From positions 1 through 42,570 of the forward strand of contig NZ_FODD01000055.1 in the NCBI RefSeq assembly GCF_900110255.1: a DNA stretch of 42,570 nucleotides, given 5' to 3'. This DNA is from Actinacidiphila rubida. Its GTDB lineage: Bacteria > Actinomycetota > Actinomycetes > Streptomycetales > Streptomycetaceae. Below are positions 1 to 7,839 of the stretch, one piece after another. The position numbers were made by a program, and so were the translations under genes. How positions within the stretch are numbered: position 1 is the stretch's first letter; each line of letters starts with the position of its first letter. The notes below the pieces were generated by a model. That model searched no databases and was not told where the DNA came from. It saw only the letters and a list, made by a program, of their open reading frames with translations.

Positions 1-455
1 GGTGGGCCGGGGCCTTGCAAAGCTCTGCGGGGACACACCCGGATCGTCCCCTTCCGGCCGGTCCCCGTCTGCGGGAGGACAGAGCTTGGCCGTGTCCCAT
101 GTCCCCCGCCGCACGGTGGGTAAGCGGGAGGGGGTGGGGAGGAAGTGCTCCCCGCAGAGAAATGTGCGCGGCCCCCGGGCAACAACACGTGCGAACCCGT
201 ATGCACATTTCCGAGGAGACGCTTCCGGAGCGCCCCCGACCCCACGGACAAAGGGCACGCATACCAGGGGCGCGAGGTCCCCCAGCCTTCGGCCGGGAGG
301 TGCCCCCAACGCGAACAACCACGACGAGACCCGCAGACGGCAGCGCGCAGCGCGAGGCACCCCGTAGGCCGAACACACCCACCGGCCGGTGGACGGCCGG
401 GAGGCTCAGGGGGCTGGGCGAGCCCAGCCAACCCCGCGCGGGTAGCGTTGCGCGG
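1..455. other. Leader region without a convincing gene
   Basis: About 455 bases at the window edge. Open frames exist on the plus strand, but they read as Arg/Pro-rich shadow protein with no domain, no ribosome binding site and no codon-position pattern of a real gene. The only signal I see is the -10 box of the next gene at its right end. Confidence 0.6.
442..447 (+). promoter_or_regulatory. -10 box TAGCGT of a leaderless start
   Basis: TAGCGT ends 8 bases before the ATG at 456, and no Shine-Dalgarno sequence lies between. Transcription would begin at or next to the start codon, a common arrangement in Streptomyces. Confidence 0.55.
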
Positions 456-1085
456 ATGCGCCTGCCCACACCCGCCGAAATCCGCGCCCTGCACGAGCGC
501 CACGCACCGTCGGAAGAGCTGTTCGACCTCGTGCACACGCACTGCGAAGCCGTGTGGGCGATCGCCGAGGAGCTTCTCGGCGCGCCCGGCGCCGAAGCGG
601 GTGTCGACCGCGAACTGGTGCGCGTCGGCTGCCTGCTGCACGACGTGGGGGTCTACCGCCTGTACGACGCGTCCGGTCGCAGGGTGCACGAGAGCTATCT
701 GCTCCACGGGGTGCTGGGGCACGAACTGCTGCGGGACGAAGGGCTACCCGAGGAGCTGAGCCGGTTCTGCTCGCGGCACACCGGTGTGGGCCTGACCCGA
801 CGGGACATCCAGGCGCAGAAGCTGCCGCTGCCCGCGGACGACTACGTGGCCGTCACGGTGGAGGAGCGGCTCGTGATGTACGCGGACAAGTTCCACAGCA
901 AGACCACGCCGCCGCGCTTCCTCACCGCGGACGCCTACGCGGCCGAGATCCGGCGGTTCGGCGAGGACAAGGCCGTGGCGTTCGCGGGGTTGCGCGCGGA
1001 GTTCGGCGAGCCCGACGTCCACGCGCAGGCGCGTGCCCTCGGGCACGCGGTGAAATCGTTGGCGCCTCCGGAAGCGACCGGTTAA
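456..1085 (+). CDS. HD-domain phosphohydrolase
   Basis: A 209-residue protein probably acting as a metal-dependent phosphohydrolase; the substrate cannot be read from sequence. It shows the HD-domain pattern: an early His in HTHCEAVW, the signature LLHDVG near residue 65, then HGVLGHE and SRHTGVG, which supply further metal ligands. The frame stays open upstream to position 15, but that extension is Arg/Pro-rich and unlike the conserved part, so I start at the ATG at 456, just after a -10-like TAGCGT. The nucleotidyltransferase gene starts one base after its stop, so the two are likely co-transcribed. The family is clear; the function is inferred only at class level. Confidence 0.8.
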   Translation: MRLPTPAEIRALHERHAPSEELFDLVHTHCEAVWAIAEELLGAPGAEAGVDRELVRVGCLLHDVGVYRLYDASGRRVHESYLLHGVLGHELLRDEGLPEELSRFCSRHTGVGLTRRDIQAQKLPLPADDYVAVTVEERLVMYADKFHSKTTPPRFLTADAYAAEIRRFGEDKAVAFAGLRAEFGEPDVHAQARALGHAVKSLAPPEATG

Positions 1086-1086
1086 C

Positions 1087-1590
1087 GTGCGCCGGGTGAT
1101 GACCGCTGAGGACGTCCTGTCCATCGTCGCCCTGGCGCGGCAGGCCGGCACCGACATCTGGATCGGCGGCGGTTGGGGCATCGACGCCCTGGTCGGCGCG
1201 CAGACCCGACCGCACGGCGACCTCGACGTGATGCACCGTCAGGAACAGGAGCCCGCCCTCGTCGCCGCCCTCGCGGCAGCGGGTTTCACCGAGACGCTCG
1301 ACTGGCGGCCGGTGCGTTTCGTCGTCGCTCACGCGGACGGCCTGGAGATCGACCTGCATCCGCTGGTGTTCGCCGAGGACGGCTCCGCCGAGCAGTCCTC
1401 CCTCGAACCCGGGAAGCCCTTCGCCTATCCGGCCTCCTGCTTCGTCACCGGCACAGTCGGCGGCTCGGCCGTCCCGTGCCTGTCCGCCGAGCAGCAGGTG
1501 TACTTCCACCAGGGTTACGACCCGCGGGACCGCGACCTGCACGACATGGCCCAGCTCCGCGACCGGTTCGGCATCGCCACGCACTTCTGA
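1087..1590 (+). CDS. MNT-superfamily nucleotidyltransferase (LnuA/ANT-like)
   Basis: A 167-residue protein resembling small nucleotidyltransferases of the lincosamide/aminoglycoside adenylyltransferase type, which move AMP from ATP to a hydroxyl of a small molecule. The N-terminal half shows the signature WIGGGWGIDALVG followed by RPHGDLDV, where the Asp pair in DLD should bind Mg2+. A later Asp in LEIDLHP fits the third acidic ligand. GTG at 1087 lies one base after the HD gene stop, and an in-frame ATG at 1099 is an alternative; neither has a good ribosome binding site, so translation is probably coupled. Drug modification is only one possibility: many chromosomal actinobacterial members have no known substrate. 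Confidence 0.75.
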   Translation: MRRVMTAEDVLSIVALARQAGTDIWIGGGWGIDALVGAQTRPHGDLDVMHRQEQEPALVAALAAAGFTETLDWRPVRFVVAHADGLEIDLHPLVFAEDGSAEQSSLEPGKPFAYPASCFVTGTVGGSAVPCLSAEQQVYFHQGYDPRDRDLHDMAQLRDRFGIATHF

Positions 1591-1680
1591 CCGGCGAACA
1601 GCCGGAGCCGCCCGCGGTGGTTGCCGACCGCGACGAGCAGCGGTGCCGAAAGTCGCCGAAGGCCTCGCGCGTGCGGTGCG

Positions 1681-2397
1681 TCACTGTCCGCCGAGGTGCG
1701 TGACGCCGCCGAACTCGGCCAGGCGCATGCGCGACCCGTCGCCGTCCCAGCGGGACACCGACGCGTTGGGGATCAGGGGTGCGCCCGGCGGCGGTGCGCC
1801 GATGCCGGAGAGGACCTGGCGCATCGCCAGCACCACGGCGTCGTGGGAGACGAGCAGCACGTGCGCGCCCTCGGGTGCGGCCGCCGACAGTTCGCCCACG
1901 AAGTCCCGCACCCGCACCACGACGTCGGCCATCGACTCGCCACCCGGCGGCCGGTAGTGCCAGTCGCCCACCCGCTCGCGGCGCGCCGCCTCGTCGGGCG
2001 CCCGGTCCCGCACGGCTGAGGGCGTCAGCAGTTCGAGGACGCCCATCTCACGGTCGCGCAGCCGCTCGTCGACGAGCGCGTCGCCGGGGGAGGCCCCGAG
2101 GTGCCGTGCGACGTCGGCCATCGTTCCCCACGTCTGCAGCGCCCTCAGATAGGGCGAGCACGCCACCACCGTCGGCCGGTCGTCGCCCGCCAGCTCACCG
2201 AGCCACCGCCCGGCGGCCCGCGCCTGCTCCACGCCGTCCGGGGACAGCGGCACGACGGCGTCGCACGGCTCCGGCACGGCGACCGCCGGATCGCCGGTCT
2301 CGGCCGCCGCCGCGAACACCACGTTCGCCGTGCTCTGCCCGTGCCGGACGACGGTCAGCCGCCGGAGGGCGCAGCGATATCCCAGGGGTTGCGTCAC
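1681..2397 (-). CDS. Histidine phosphatase (phosphoglycerate-mutase-like)
   Basis: A 238-residue branch-1 histidine phosphatase. The catalytic motif LTVVRHGQSTAN starts near residue 14, so His19 should be the phospho-acceptor. The later GAHVLLVSHDAVV carries the second catalytic His, and CSPYLRALQTW and RDREMGVLE are typical of the fold. I choose the GTG at 2397 because GAGGAAGG lies at a good distance upstream; the frame stays open much further but crosses the divergent HIT gene. It converges on the nucleotidyltransferase gene and is transcribed away from the HIT gene. The substrate (sugar phosphate, nucleotide or other) cannot be predicted. Confidence 0.85.
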   Translation of the reverse strand: MTQPLGYRCALRRLTVVRHGQSTANVVFAAAAETGDPAVAVPEPCDAVVPLSPDGVEQARAAGRWLGELAGDDRPTVVACSPYLRALQTWGTMADVARHLGASPGDALVDERLRDREMGVLELLTPSAVRDRAPDEAARRERVGDWHYRPPGGESMADVVVRVRDFVGELSAAAPEGAHVLLVSHDAVVLAMRQVLSGIGAPPPGAPLIPNASVSRWDGDGSRMRLAEFGGVTHLGGQ

Positions 2398-2534
2398 GGT
2401 CCCGCCTTCCTCGGTCCGAACCGCCGGCCGGCGGCCCGACTCGTCCCGACTCCTCCCGGCCGAACCGCCCCTCGCGGCCGGCAGGCCGCCGGACCGCGTC
2501 CGTACCGTGGCTGGTGCGCGGCACCCGGCCGCCG

Positions 2535-2540
2535 TACGCT
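2535..2540 (+). promoter_or_regulatory. -10 box TACGCT of leaderless HIT gene
   Basis: TACGCT ends 7 bases before the ATG at 2548, and there is no Shine-Dalgarno sequence between. This fits a leaderless transcript. Confidence 0.6.
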
Positions 2541-2547
2541 CCCGATC

Positions 2548-2997
2548 ATGACTCCTCCGGACTGCTACGCGTGCCGCATGGAGGCCGTGTTCGACGAGCT
2601 TCCGCCGCGCGAGCGCGTGGCGTGCGACGACCTGTGGCGCGTGGCGCACACGTTCACCACCGCCCTGCCCGGCTGGCTGGTGCTGCTGCCACGCCGCCAC
2701 GTCACCGCCGTCCACGACCTGACGGACGCGGAAGCCGCCGCCCTCGGCGGCTGGCAGGTCGGCCTGTCACGTGCGCTGCGCGAGGTCACCGGGTGCGCCA
2801 AGACCTATGTGGTCCAGTTCGCCGAGGCCGAGGGCTTCGCCCACGTCCACTTCCACGTGGTGCCGCGCATGCCGGACCTGGCACCCGAACTGCGCGGCCC
2901 CGGCGTCTTCTCCCTGCTGCACGCGCCGGATGCGGAGCAGTTGACGCCCGAACGGGCCGACGCGGTGGCGCTGGCCCTTCGCGCCCACCTCCCCTGA
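2548..2997 (+). CDS. HIT family protein
   Basis: A 149-residue histidine triad protein, a family that hydrolyses or transfers nucleoside phosphates. The signature HVHFHVV begins at residue 99 and is followed by PRMPDL; the second His of the triad is the usual nucleophile. The N-terminal CYAC pair and the segment GWLVLLPRRHVTAVHDL are typical of HIT strands. The start is set by ATG at 2548 just after a TACGCT -10 box; the upstream extension of the frame overlaps the opposite phosphatase gene and is not protein-like. It is probably a single-gene unit. The exact nucleotide substrate is unknown. Confidence 0.88.
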   Translation: MTPPDCYACRMEAVFDELPPRERVACDDLWRVAHTFTTALPGWLVLLPRRHVTAVHDLTDAEAAALGGWQVGLSRALREVTGCAKTYVVQFAEAEGFAHVHFHVVPRMPDLAPELRGPGVFSLLHAPDAEQLTPERADAVALALRAHLP

Positions 2998-3299
2998 CCG
3001 GCCCATCCGGTCCCGCGGACGCCTGAGGTGACCGCCCGTCACGGCGGCCCGGCCCGGGGCACCAGCGGCCCCGAGGCTGACGACGGGGATGCCCCGGTCC
3101 GGACCGGCGACCCGACAGGCACGCTGCCGCGCGGGTCCGCTGCGTCCCGGCCGGCACGGCGGCCACCGTGGCCGCCACTCCCGACGGCCTCGCTCCGTAT
3201 CCGCGTGTGCCGTTGGCGGCCGAGGTCGACTGCAGCGCGCCCGACCCCTGGCACCCGCGGACGCCGGCCGCGGTCAACGCCGGTGGCGGAATCCGGGAC

Positions 3300-3460
3300 G
3301 GATCCCGCGCGACCCCGCCCTGGACGGCGAGGCACGGCGCCGGACGCTGCTCGCGCGGATCGACAGCGACGGCGACGCGGACATGGTGTGGGGCGACCGC
3401 GGCACCCGGTACTGGCCGATACGCCTCGATGACCTGGCCGCCGGGCGCTTCGGGAGGCCG
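3300..3460 (+). pseudogene. DUF1963-like C-terminal remnant
   Basis: One frame between the HIT and SDR genes contains TLLARIDSDGDADMVWGD followed by RGTRYWPIRLDDLAAGRF. This matches my memory of the conserved C-terminal end of DUF1963 (YwqG-like) proteins, usually LLLQIDSD..MMWGD.G..Y. Upstream, the same frame turns into Arg-rich non-protein, while a different frame near 3170-3270 looks more protein-like (MAATPDGLAPYPRVPLAAE). That suggests a truncated, frameshifted gene. No start, ribosome binding site or full domain remains. The rest of 2998-3516 holds nothing I recognise. The boundaries are approximate. Confidence 0.45.
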
Positions 3461-3516
3461 GGTTCACCTGGCGGTGCTGCTGAGCGCGCCGCTGCCGCCG
3501 GTGGCCCGGCGCCCGG

Positions 3517-4281
3517 TCACCAGGTCTGCTCGGCGGCGCGGACGAGCATCTCGTTGACGGCGACGCGGCGGTCCCGGGTGACGATGTAGGACACGGCGTC
3601 GGCGATGTCCTGCGGGTGCAGGAGCTCGAGGTCGGCGACCTGCTGCTGGATGGTCTCGCGGATGCCGTCGCGCAGGTGGGTGCTCAGTTCGGTGTCCACG
3701 GTGCCGGGCTCGACGACGCTGACGCGCACGCGCTTGGCGATGAGTTCCTGGCGCAGGGCTTCGGTGAAGCCGTTGACCCCGAACTTGGTCAGGTTGTAGA
3801 CGGCCGTCCCGGGCCGGGCGACTCGGCCGGCGGTGGAGCTGATGCTCACCACGTCGGCGACCCGCCGGGGGGAGTCCTCGGCGGCCCGCACCAGGTGCGG
3901 CAGGGCGGCGTGCGTGACGTACAGCAGCCCCTGCACGTTGACCTGCAGCATGCGGTCCCACTCGTCGAGGGGGGAGTCCAGTGCGGGTCCGACGCCCATG
4001 AAACCGGCGTTGTTGACGAGGGTGTCCAGGCGGCCGAGTTCCGCGACGACGGACTCGACGGCCGCTGCCGCCTGCTCCTGCTCGGCGATGTCGGCGACGA
4101 CGACGAAAGCGGTCCCGCCGCCGGTGCGGATCTTGTCCGCGACCTGCTCCAGCCGGTCGCGCCGCCGTCCCAGGACGGCGACGGCCGCACCCTGCTCGGC
4201 GAGCTGGTGCGCGGTCGCCTCGCCGATGCCGCTGCTCGCGCCCGTCACCAGTGCGACGGTGCCCTGAAGTCGTCCAGTCAT
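3517..4281 (-). CDS. SDR family NAD(P)-dependent oxidoreductase
   Basis: A 254-residue classical short-chain dehydrogenase. The cofactor motif TGASSGIG sits at residues 13-20, NNAG near 90, the catalytic Ser near 148, and Tyr162 with Lys166 in VYNLTKF. ADIAEQEQ near 63 supplies the adenine-contact Asp. Arg residues after the second strand (GRRRDR) favour NADP(H). The ATG at 4281 has GGAGGA 7 bases upstream. The gene is divergent from a TetR regulator, and two GGAAC-TG-GTTCC palindromes lie over its predicted promoter, so it is probably repressed by that TetR. Similar TetR/SDR pairs are common in actinobacteria; the substrate is unknown. Confidence 0.92.
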   Translation of the reverse strand: MTGRLQGTVALVTGASSGIGEATAHQLAEQGAAVAVLGRRRDRLEQVADKIRTGGGTAFVVVADIAEQEQAAAAVESVVAELGRLDTLVNNAGFMGVGPALDSPLDEWDRMLQVNVQGLLYVTHAALPHLVRAAEDSPRRVADVVSISSTAGRVARPGTAVYNLTKFGVNGFTEALRQELIAKRVRVSVVEPGTVDTELSTHLRDGIRETIQQQVADLELLHPQDIADAVSYIVTRDRRVAVNEMLVRAAEQTW

Positions 4282-4457
4282 GAATCGGTCCTCCGAAATG
4301 CGGTGTGCCTGAATTGTCCGTTGCGGCGACCGGTCGCGCGTGCTGACGGCCGCCCGGTGGTCCCTTGCTCGGAGCTGGGGTCCTCGGTGGCGGCGTGCGC
4401 CGCCGAGCGGTCCCCGCGCTGGAGCGGCGGGACGGAACCTGCGATAGTGTCTCTATC

Positions 4458-4471
4458 CGGAACTGGTTCCG
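4458..4471. promoter_or_regulatory. TetR operator, proximal copy
   Basis: CGGAACTGGTTCCG is a perfect inverted repeat with 6-bp arms around a TG centre. Its centre is 27 bp from that of the second copy. It falls around the predicted transcription start of the SDR gene. Confidence 0.75.
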
Positions 4472-4476
4472 CTTCG

Positions 4477-4505
4477 AAGGTAACCGGAACTGGTTCCGGT
4501 TGCAA
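4477..4505 (-). promoter_or_regulatory. Predicted SDR promoter
   Basis: On the minus strand, TTGCAA (4505-4500) is separated by exactly 17 bases from TACCTT (4482-4477), a sound sigma-70-type promoter. The long palindrome fills the spacer, so a bound TetR should block RNA polymerase. Confidence 0.6.
4482..4501. promoter_or_regulatory. TetR operator, distal copy
   Basis: AACCGGAACTGGTTCCGGTT is a 20-bp inverted repeat with 9-bp perfect arms around TG. It shares the core GGAACTGGTTCC with the first copy and is the better site. It is placed to repress the SDR gene and possibly the TetR gene itself. Confidence 0.8.
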
Positions 4506-4538
4506 GCGTGAGCGGAGGCGCGAGGGAAGGAGCCCGTG

Positions 4539-5126
4539 ATGACCGCCGGCGAGAAGGACGGCACCGAGCGGCCGCAGCGGCGCCTGCGGGCCGACGCCCA
4601 GCGCAACGAGGACCTGCTGCTCAAGGCCGCTGCGGCGGCCTTCGCCAAGGAAGGCGCCGGCGCCTCGGTCAAGGACATCGCCCGCGCGGCGGGCGTCGGC
4701 GTCGGTACCCTCTACCGGCGCTTCCCCTCCAAGGAACTCCTCATCGAGGCGACCTACCGCCACGAAGTGGAGCAGCTGTGCCAGGCCGCACCGGAACTCG
4801 CCGCCGCCCGGCCCCCCACGGAGGCGCTCCGCGGATGGATGGAGCGCTTCCTCGCCTTCATGGCCGCCAAACAGGGCATGGCCGACGCGCTGCGCCTGGT
4901 GCTCACCGACGAGGGCGAGCGGCTGGAGACCCGCGCCCACCTGACCGACGCCGTGGCGCTGCTGCTCGACCGGGGGCGCGACCAGGGGCTCGTCCAGCCG
5001 CACGCCGAACCCCACGCCGTCCTGATGATGCTCGGCGGGATCAGCCTCATGGCCGAGTCCGAGCGGCAGCCCGACCTCGCCGGGCGGCTCGTCGACCTGC
5101 TGCTGCACGGCGTCGTGAAGGACTGA
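4539..5126 (+). CDS. TetR family transcriptional repressor
   Basis: A 195-residue TetR regulator. The N-terminal helix-turn-helix covers about residues 18-65, with FAKEGAGASVKDIARAAGVG and VGTLYRRFPSKELL as the recognition region. The C-terminal half is a helical ligand-binding domain of ordinary length. GGAAGGAG lies 6 bases before the ATG at 4539; a GTG directly before it is an alternative start. It is divergent from the SDR gene, with two palindromes between them, so it probably represses the SDR gene and may autoregulate. The ligand is not predictable. Confidence 0.92.
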   Translation: MTAGEKDGTERPQRRLRADAQRNEDLLLKAAAAAFAKEGAGASVKDIARAAGVGVGTLYRRFPSKELLIEATYRHEVEQLCQAAPELAAARPPTEALRGWMERFLAFMAAKQGMADALRLVLTDEGERLETRAHLTDAVALLLDRGRDQGLVQPHAEPHAVLMMLGGISLMAESERQPDLAGRLVDLLLHGVVKD

Positions 5127-5185
5127 GAGGAAGCGTGCCGGACCGGATCTGAGGTGGTGTCAGAGGCTCCTGGCACACTGCCGCC

Positions 5186-5983
5186 ATGACTCTCGCGGAG
5201 CTCACCCTCGACCAGTGGCGCTCGTTCGACGCCGCCACCGCGCGCCGCGTCGCCCAGGACGCGGCGGACGCCGCCGGCGGCCGCCTCGTCGCCGTGGAAA
5301 CCGTCGAGCACCTCGGCGTGCCCCTGCACCGTGCCCGGATAGAGCGCCGCGCGCAGGACTTCGCGCTGGTCCCCGGGGGCGCGGTGACGCTCGGCTTCGA
5401 CGCCGGCACCTGGCACGGGACGCCTCAGCAGGAGGCCGACTACGCGCAGAGCGTCGCGGAGGGCTTCGGCCCCGGACCCGATCTGCGCGCCTACCTGCAG
5501 GAGGTGCTGAGCCCGCACCGGCGCGTGGTCGTGCCCACCGTCCTGATGGCCGTCGAGGACGAGAACCTCACCACGCTGCCCGCCGGGATGCCGGGCGCGC
5601 TGGCGGCCCGCGGGCTGCGCATGCCGAGCGCCGACGAGTGGGAGCACGCCTGCGGCGCCGGCGCCGGCACGCTGTTCCGGTGGGGCGACGAGTGCCCCCT
5701 CGACCGCATCCCGTACGGCTCGGGCTCCGGCCCTCAGCAGGAGCTGAGCGCACTGGGCCTGCACATCGCCTACGACACCTACCGTGCGGAGCTGACCAGC
5801 GACGTCACCGCGATCCACGGCGGCGACGGCGGTGAGTCCGTGTGCGGCGGCTACGGCAACGTCCTGGCGTGGCTGCCGCTGGCCACCGCCAACCGCAATC
5901 CGGCGATGGCCGAGTTCGTGTACGGGCCCGAGGGCCAGGACCTCTGCGAGGACTTCTCCACCCGGCCGGTGCTCCCGTTATGA
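5186..5983 (+). CDS. FGE/SUMF1-like domain protein
   Basis: A 265-residue protein with features of the formylglycine-generating-enzyme-like (SUMF1/EgtB-type) fold: PAGMPGALAARGLRMPSADE continuing into EWEHACGAG, then LFRWGDECP, which parallel the family signatures RLPTEAEWEYAARGG and YPWGDE. The C-terminal core differs from true FGE and I do not see a convincing Cys pair, so sulfatase maturation is not implied. The last sense codon is TTA (5978-5980), just before TGA, which would make full translation depend on the bldA tRNA. The ATG at 5186 follows a weak -10-like CACACT by 6 bases. The role is unknown. Confidence 0.65.
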   Translation: MTLAELTLDQWRSFDAATARRVAQDAADAAGGRLVAVETVEHLGVPLHRARIERRAQDFALVPGGAVTLGFDAGTWHGTPQQEADYAQSVAEGFGPGPDLRAYLQEVLSPHRRVVVPTVLMAVEDENLTTLPAGMPGALAARGLRMPSADEWEHACGAGAGTLFRWGDECPLDRIPYGSGSGPQQELSALGLHIAYDTYRAELTSDVTAIHGGDGGESVCGGYGNVLAWLPLATANRNPAMAEFVYGPEGQDLCEDFSTRPVLPL

Positions 5984-6062
5984 ACCGTCGTCAGGCGCCA
6001 CGAGGCGGTGCGGGGGCCGCCCGCCACCAGGTGCGCCACCGCCCGTCTGCGAGAATCACCGC

Positions 6063-6914
6063 ATGGCTGAGCACGGCACCGGCGGGGACGCGACACCCCT
6101 GGCCGGGCAGGACACCGACCCTGACGAGGGCTACCTGCTGGCCAACCGGCAGTCCGAGGCGGGCGTCCGCTTCAGCGCCTTCGCGGAACTCTTCGACCCC
6201 GTCACCTTCCGGCACGTCGACCGGCTCGGCATCGGGCCCGGCATGCGCTGCTGGGAGGTCGGTGCCGGCGGTGCCTCCGTGCCGCTCGGGCTGGCCGAGC
6301 GCGTCGGGCCGGGCGGTGCGGTCGTCGCCACCGACATCGACGTGTCCTGGGTCCGGGACGTCGCCGGGGGCCCCATCGAGGTGCTCTCCCACGACGTGGC
6401 CGCGGACCCGCCGCCGCCCGGCGCGTTCGACCTCGTCCACGCCCGGCTCGTCCTGGTCCACGTCGCCGACCGCGCCGAAGCCCTGCGGCGCATGGTCCAG
6501 GCGCTGCGCCCCGGCGGCTGGCTCCTCCTGGAGGACGCCGACCCCAAGCTGCAGCCGCTGCTGTGCCCCGACGAGTCCGGCCCCGAGCAGCGGCTCGCCA
6601 ACCGCCTCCGCAACGGGTTCCGCACCCTCATGGCCGCGCGCGGCGCCGACCTGGCCTACGGCCGGACCCTGCCCCGCGTGCTGCGCGAGGCAGGCCTCGC
6701 CGACGTCCAGGCCGACGCGTACTTCCCCATGACCTCGCCCGCCTGCACCCTCCTCGAGGACGCCACCGTCCGCCAGATCCGCCCCCTCCTGGTCGAAAAG
6801 GGCCTCGCCACCGACGAGGAGATCGACCAGCACCTCGCCAACGTCGCCACCGGCCGCCTCGACCTCACCACGGCCCCCATGATCTCCGCCTGGGGCCGCC
6901 GCCCCCTCACCTGA
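6063..6914 (+). CDS. Class I SAM-dependent methyltransferase
   Basis: A 283-residue methyltransferase. The SAM-binding motif I reads CWEVGAGGASVPLGLA near residues 61-76, followed by GGAVVATDID (motif II acidic residue), then FDLVHARLVLVHV and ALRPGGWLLLEDAD, typical of the Methyltransf_11/25 group. The ATG at 6063 comes 6 bases after GAGAAT, a plausible -10 box, so it may be leaderless. It lies 79 bases after the FGE-like gene in the same direction. A hairpin follows. The acceptor substrate is unknown. Confidence 0.85.
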   Translation: MAEHGTGGDATPLAGQDTDPDEGYLLANRQSEAGVRFSAFAELFDPVTFRHVDRLGIGPGMRCWEVGAGGASVPLGLAERVGPGGAVVATDIDVSWVRDVAGGPIEVLSHDVAADPPPPGAFDLVHARLVLVHVADRAEALRRMVQALRPGGWLLLEDADPKLQPLLCPDESGPEQRLANRLRNGFRTLMAARGADLAYGRTLPRVLREAGLADVQADAYFPMTSPACTLLEDATVRQIRPLLVEKGLATDEEIDQHLANVATGRLDLTTAPMISAWGRRPLT

Positions 6915-6990
6915 CGGCCGGGGTCCGCGCCGTCGAGACGGGTCCTCGGCGCCAGGGCGCGCAGGATCGGTCCGAGCCCTGCGGGGTGGA

Positions 6991-7009
6991 CCGGCCGCAC
7001 CGCGGCCGG
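6991..7009. terminator. Hairpin between convergent genes
   Basis: CCGGCCGC and GCGGCCGG form a perfect 8-bp stem with a 3-base loop, followed on the plus strand by ATTT. It lies between convergent stop codons and could serve both genes. Confidence 0.55.
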
Positions 7010-7012
7010 ATT

Positions 7013-7684
7013 TCAGGCGGGCCGGTCCGGGCGGGCCTGCTGGGCGGCGGACTTGAGGGCGGCGCGGAAGTCGTCCGCCGTGGTGAGTACGGAGTCGCCG
7101 GCGAAACGCAGGGACTCCAGCGAGCGGTGCGCGGCCTCCTCGTTGCCTGCGCCGCAGGCGTCGGTGACCACGATGGGCACGTAGCCGAGGTCCGCGGCGT
7201 GGCGTGCGGTCGGCTCGATGCCGATCTCCATGGCGCAGCCGATGAGCGCGACGGTCGTGATGCCGCAGTCCCGCAGCGCGAGGTCGAGCCAGGTGCTCTC
7301 GAACGCCGACATGGTGAGCTTGTCGAGCACCGCCTCGCGCTCGGTGGGGCGCAGCTCCGGGATCAGCTGGGTGTGCGGCGCGTCCGGCGGGAACGCGGAG
7401 ACCACGTCGGCGGCCCGCTCCTTGCCCTGCCACGCCCGCCACATCCGCAGCTGCGACGCGCCCATCAGCTCGACGGGAAGCGTGACATGACGCAGGAAGT
7501 ACGTCCGCACACCCGCGGCGCGCGCCGCCTCGACCACGCCCACCGCCTGGCCGATGACGCGCTCGCGGTCGCGGATCTGCCCGAGGATGCCCACCTGCAT
7601 GTCGTAGACCAGCAGGGCGAGCCGCCGGGGATCGCAGAGCTCCTCAAGGGACCGGGGTACGGCGAGGCCGTTTCGCTCATCCAC
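7013..7684 (-). CDS. Isochorismatase-like cysteine hydrolase
   Basis: A 223-residue member of the cysteine hydrolase (isochorismatase-like) superfamily, whose members cleave C-N or C-O bonds in amides or vinyl ethers. The triad is visible: Asp in ALLVYDMQ, Lys in VLDKLTMSAF, and Cys in ALIGCAMEIGIEPTARHA, followed by VVTDACG. The N-terminal half is longer than in nicotinamidases. I start at the GTG at 7684, preceded by TAGCGT 7 bases upstream (7697-7692 on the minus strand) with no ribosome binding site, so it is probably leaderless. The substrate is not predictable. Confidence 0.82.
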   Translation of the reverse strand: MDERNGLAVPRSLEELCDPRRLALLVYDMQVGILGQIRDRERVIGQAVGVVEAARAAGVRTYFLRHVTLPVELMGASQLRMWRAWQGKERAADVVSAFPPDAPHTQLIPELRPTEREAVLDKLTMSAFESTWLDLALRDCGITTVALIGCAMEIGIEPTARHAADLGYVPIVVTDACGAGNEEAAHRSLESLRFAGDSVLTTADDFRAALKSAAQQARPDRPA

Positions 7685-7776
7685 GGGGGTGACGCTACCC
7701 GTTGTGCGGCGATCTCCGCCCGCACCCGGACATCCGCCGCGCCCCGGGACCCGTGGCACCGGTGCCGGCGACGGCA

Positions 7777-7813
7777 GCCGGGCCCGGCGGTGGGGGGAAG
7801 GGCCGGGCCCGGC
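7777..7813. terminator. Terminator after the alginate lyase gene
   Basis: Two copies of GCCGGGCCCGGC (7777-7788 and 7802-7813) pair as a 12-bp stem with a 13-base loop. They lie 27 bases downstream of the lyase stop. No U-tract follows, which is usual in Streptomyces. Confidence 0.6.
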
Positions 7814-7839
7814 CGGGGCTGACGCGGGAGGGTGACGCG

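Noticed and set aside
1087..1590. Antibiotic resistance gene
   Set aside because: The nucleotidyltransferase motif is clear, but chromosomal members often have other roles, and no transport, regulatory or mobile context supports resistance.
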